Assembly (NCBI GenBank): GCA_013215505.1
Contig: JABSQZ010000020.1
Coordinates: forward strand, 1 to 64,000
DNA from: Oceanospirillaceae bacterium
GTDB taxonomy: Bacteria; Pseudomonadota; Gammaproteobacteria; Pseudomonadales; Balneatricaceae
Direction: 5' to 3'
Length of the DNA stretch: 64,000 nucleotides
This document shows positions 62,280-64,000 of the stretch, piece by piece; the stretch's first letter is position 1, and the number at the start of each line of letters is the position of its first letter. A program made the position numbers and the translations under genes. The notes below the pieces were generated by a model. That model made no database searches and was not told the DNA's origin. It saw only the letters and a program-made list of their open reading frames with translations.

Positions 62280-63365
62280 CTAGTCAAGGTTCAGCAGCTT
62301 CAAACACACGGGTGTCGGTGCAAAAATTTCATCTACCCGTGCCAAAGTGCCATTTTTAGCATCTCTCTTAAAGCTCACAATGTTGTCGCTGTTCTGGTTG
62401 GCCACTAATAAATACCGACCACTTGCCGCTATAGTAAACCCTCTTGGAAATTTACCACCACTGGATTGAAAGCCGATTAGATTCAACTGCTGTTGCTGTT
62501 GATCAAAAGCGTAGATGACAATGCTGTCGTGCCCTCGATTGGAGCCGTACAAGAATTTTCCATCCGGGGACAGATGAAGATCTCCGGGATAATTAACGCC
62601 GCGGTAATCTTGTGGCACTGTGTTGATAGTTTGCAGCACTGTCAATTCGCCGTTAGCTGCATCATATGAGAGCAGCGTCACCTGAGAGATTAGTTCGCTG
62701 ATCAGGAAAGCGAACTTGCCGTTGGGGTGGAACACTAAATGCCTGGGGCCCGATCCAACTTGCAGCTGCACAGAAGCCAGTTTCTGTAACGGCTGAGTTT
62801 CGCACTGCAATCGATAACTGAAAATTTGATCGCTGCCTAAATCCGCTGCAAAGGCGTATTTGTTGTCCGGGCTTAGCACTATGCTGTGGGCGTGCGCTGC
62901 TTCCTGACGCTCTTGGTTAGGGCCGCTGCCCCAATGTTGCACAATAGCGCTGGCAGGTGACAAACTACCGTCCTCTGCCACCGGGTAGGCACAGACATTA
63001 CCAGTGACATAATTAGCCAGCAGGGCAGTGCTGCCGGTTGCGTCAATGCTTAGATAACAGGCTGCGCTGCCGTTGGCTTGTTGGCTGTTGATGTAACTGA
63101 GCTCACCGCTGTTGAGGTCAATCTGATACGCGCTTATCCCGCCAGTTTCATGTTGTTCTATTTCACTGACCGCAAACAACCTTTGTCTGACCTGATCGAT
63201 ACACAGATATGAAGGGTTTTCAATGATCAGCGGTTCGCTGCTACAACTTAGTGCTCCAGTGTCTAAATCTAGAGTGTAAAGATGAATTCCCGAGCCATTA
63301 GCTGTTTCAAGGTGGGGGGCTAAACGGGTATAAGTGCCGACATAAAGATGTTGCTGGTTACGCAT
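62280..63365 (-). CDS. Lactonase-family beta-propeller protein (6-phosphogluconolactonase-like)
   Basis: 361 residues of the Pgl/YbhE type: seven-bladed propeller with HLYVGTYTR at the N-terminus, AAHAHSIVLSPDNKYAFAADLG in the middle and GRYLLVANQNSDNIVSF near the end, each marking a blade. No signal peptide. E. coli YbhE hydrolyses 6-phosphogluconolactone; other members open aldonolactones, so a role with the uronate pathway's lactones is possible but distant (55 kb). It converges with yhhQ. Confidence 0.82.
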   Translation of the reverse strand: MRNQQHLYVGTYTRLAPHLETANGSGIHLYTLDLDTGALSCSSEPLIIENPSYLCIDQVRQRLFAVSEIEQHETGGISAYQIDLNSGELSYINSQQANGSAACYLSIDATGSTALLANYVTGNVCAYPVAEDGSLSPASAIVQHWGSGPNQERQEAAHAHSIVLSPDNKYAFAADLGSDQIFSYRLQCETQPLQKLASVQLQVGSGPRHLVFHPNGKFAFLISELISQVTLLSYDAANGELTVLQTINTVPQDYRGVNYPGDLHLSPDGKFLYGSNRGHDSIVIYAFDQQQQQLNLIGFQSSGGKFPRGFTIAASGRYLLVANQNSDNIVSFKRDAKNGTLARVDEIFAPTPVCLKLLNLD

Positions 63366-63877
63366 AGTGACTTCTATAGGTGAACGTTTTATTGAGCAGA
63401 AGCTGATAGTTAATGCCTCTATCTTGTTGATAATATTCTGTTTATATTGTGTGGCTGTAACTAGTATAAATTTTTATCGGCTAGGGAACAGGTTATTGAA
63501 ATCAGCCAGCTTTAAGTTACTATATCCCCTGGCACAAGCCGCTCCAGTCGCAATACAACACTAGTGCTGGATCTACAGTTACGCAATTAGACTTTAGTTT
63601 AATTAACAACTCTGACCAGGGACTTAGTATTGATAAACTGGCCACTACTGTGATCTAGCCTGTTGACCAGGCAAGTTTTGACACTGTCAGCGTGGCTACT
63701 AATGGTTTTCGCGACCCCATTAGCTAGCCAGATTGCCTGGAAGACAGCATAGATAAGTGTTTAAACTTAAGTAAAATCAAATATATAACATTATAATTCG
63801 GCGTTGGGATGGATGGTTTTTTTAGCCCTGGAGCAACAGTAAATCCAGCTATAACCTGAGTATTGTGAGATAAAAAT
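63366..63877. other. Intergenic region with a bulged hairpin (63694-63729)
   Basis: 512 bp without a convincing gene. GGCTACTAATGG (63694-63705) pairs with CCATTAGCTAGCC (63717-63729), apart from one bulged C. No T-tract follows. A 65-codon frame from 63367 overlaps the lactonase promoter region and has no recognisable sequence. Confidence 0.3.
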
Positions 63878-64000
63878 ATGTCAGACATGTTAGTGAAGTT
63901 GTATCAGTTGCCCGAGACTGGAGTGTTCAGCAAGCTTGCTGAAGCGGGAGTGGAAATACGCCCAGCAATGGCACCGGAAAAGCGTTTAGTGTGCTCCTGG
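63878..64000 (+). CDS. Start of a probable GNAT acetyltransferase (cut by right edge)
   Basis: 41 codons from ATG 63878, open to the window end: MSDMLVKLYQLPETGVFSKL, then GVEIRPAMAPEKRLVCSW. This start resembles a group of small GNAT proteins in which MSDxLVxLYxLP is followed by an IRxAxAPEK stretch. Only the N-terminus is visible, so this is tentative. A weak GAGA lies upstream. Confidence 0.45.
   Translation, partial: MSDMLVKLYQLPETGVFSKLAEAGVEIRPAMAPEKRLVCSW

Overview
The window reads as a chromosomal segment of a Gram-negative, probably marine gammaproteobacterium. It has AT-rich spacers, TRAP transport, lipoprotein and Tat-type signals, a CobST pair, a taurine/sulfite pathway, a preQ1 riboswitch and a gammaproteobacterial style ilvB attenuator. 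I see no rRNA, tRNA, CRISPR array, intact insertion sequence or prophage. The genus cannot be fixed from the sequence alone.

Layout. Positions 1-7,100 hold an oxidative hexuronate (galacturonate/glucuronate) module: galactarolactone cycloisomerase (gci, cut by the left edge), 5-dehydro-4-deoxyglucarate dehydratase (kdgD), a FadR-type GntR regulator, a TRAP transporter (dctP, dctQ, dctM) and uronate dehydrogenase (udh). Positions 7,200-10,800 hold ilvBN with a complete attenuation leader (Val-rich peptide, antiterminator, terminator), an orphan solute-binding protein and a decayed second copy of part of ilvN. Positions 11,183-14,415 hold an SGNH hydrolase, a VOC protein, a Tat-type agmatine-deiminase-like enzyme and dapD. 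Positions 15,087-17,930 pair a truncated haemoglobin with a hybrid histidine kinase whose HPt tail has decayed. Positions 18,500-36,900 are mixed accessory genes: two exporters, AraC, GNATs, an MFS transporter, a 1378-residue envelope protein, a PRPP-synthetase-like protein, cpdA and pip. Two pseudogenes are interrupted only by in-frame stops.

Positions 37,270-43,618 encode taurine dissimilation (tpa, a MocR/TauR regulator, xsc, pta). About 10 kb downstream a cytoplasmic-type sulfite dehydrogenase (soeABC, 53,798-58,508) can oxidise the sulfite released by Xsc. In between lie a MocR/LysE pair, DinB, an HD-GYP c-di-GMP phosphodiesterase, a three-gene curli-like locus (48,609-50,328) and cobST. 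After soeABC come YHYH, DUF411 and small secreted/membrane proteins, then a preQ1-I riboswitch with a short coupled ORF before yhhQ, and a lactonase.

The most promising undescribed system is the curli-like locus. It has a secreted protein with four exact Q-x2-G-x2-N-x-Q-x2-N repeats spaced 35-37 residues, an overlapping small secreted protein, and a CsgG/HfaB-like lipoprotein. It is divergent from an HD-GYP gene, across a spacer carrying 13 tandem heptamers. Other strong observations are the heptamer arrays that run into stop codons, the preQ1 switch acting through a 15-codon ORF, the ilvB attenuator, and pseudogenes recoverable from untranslated frames.
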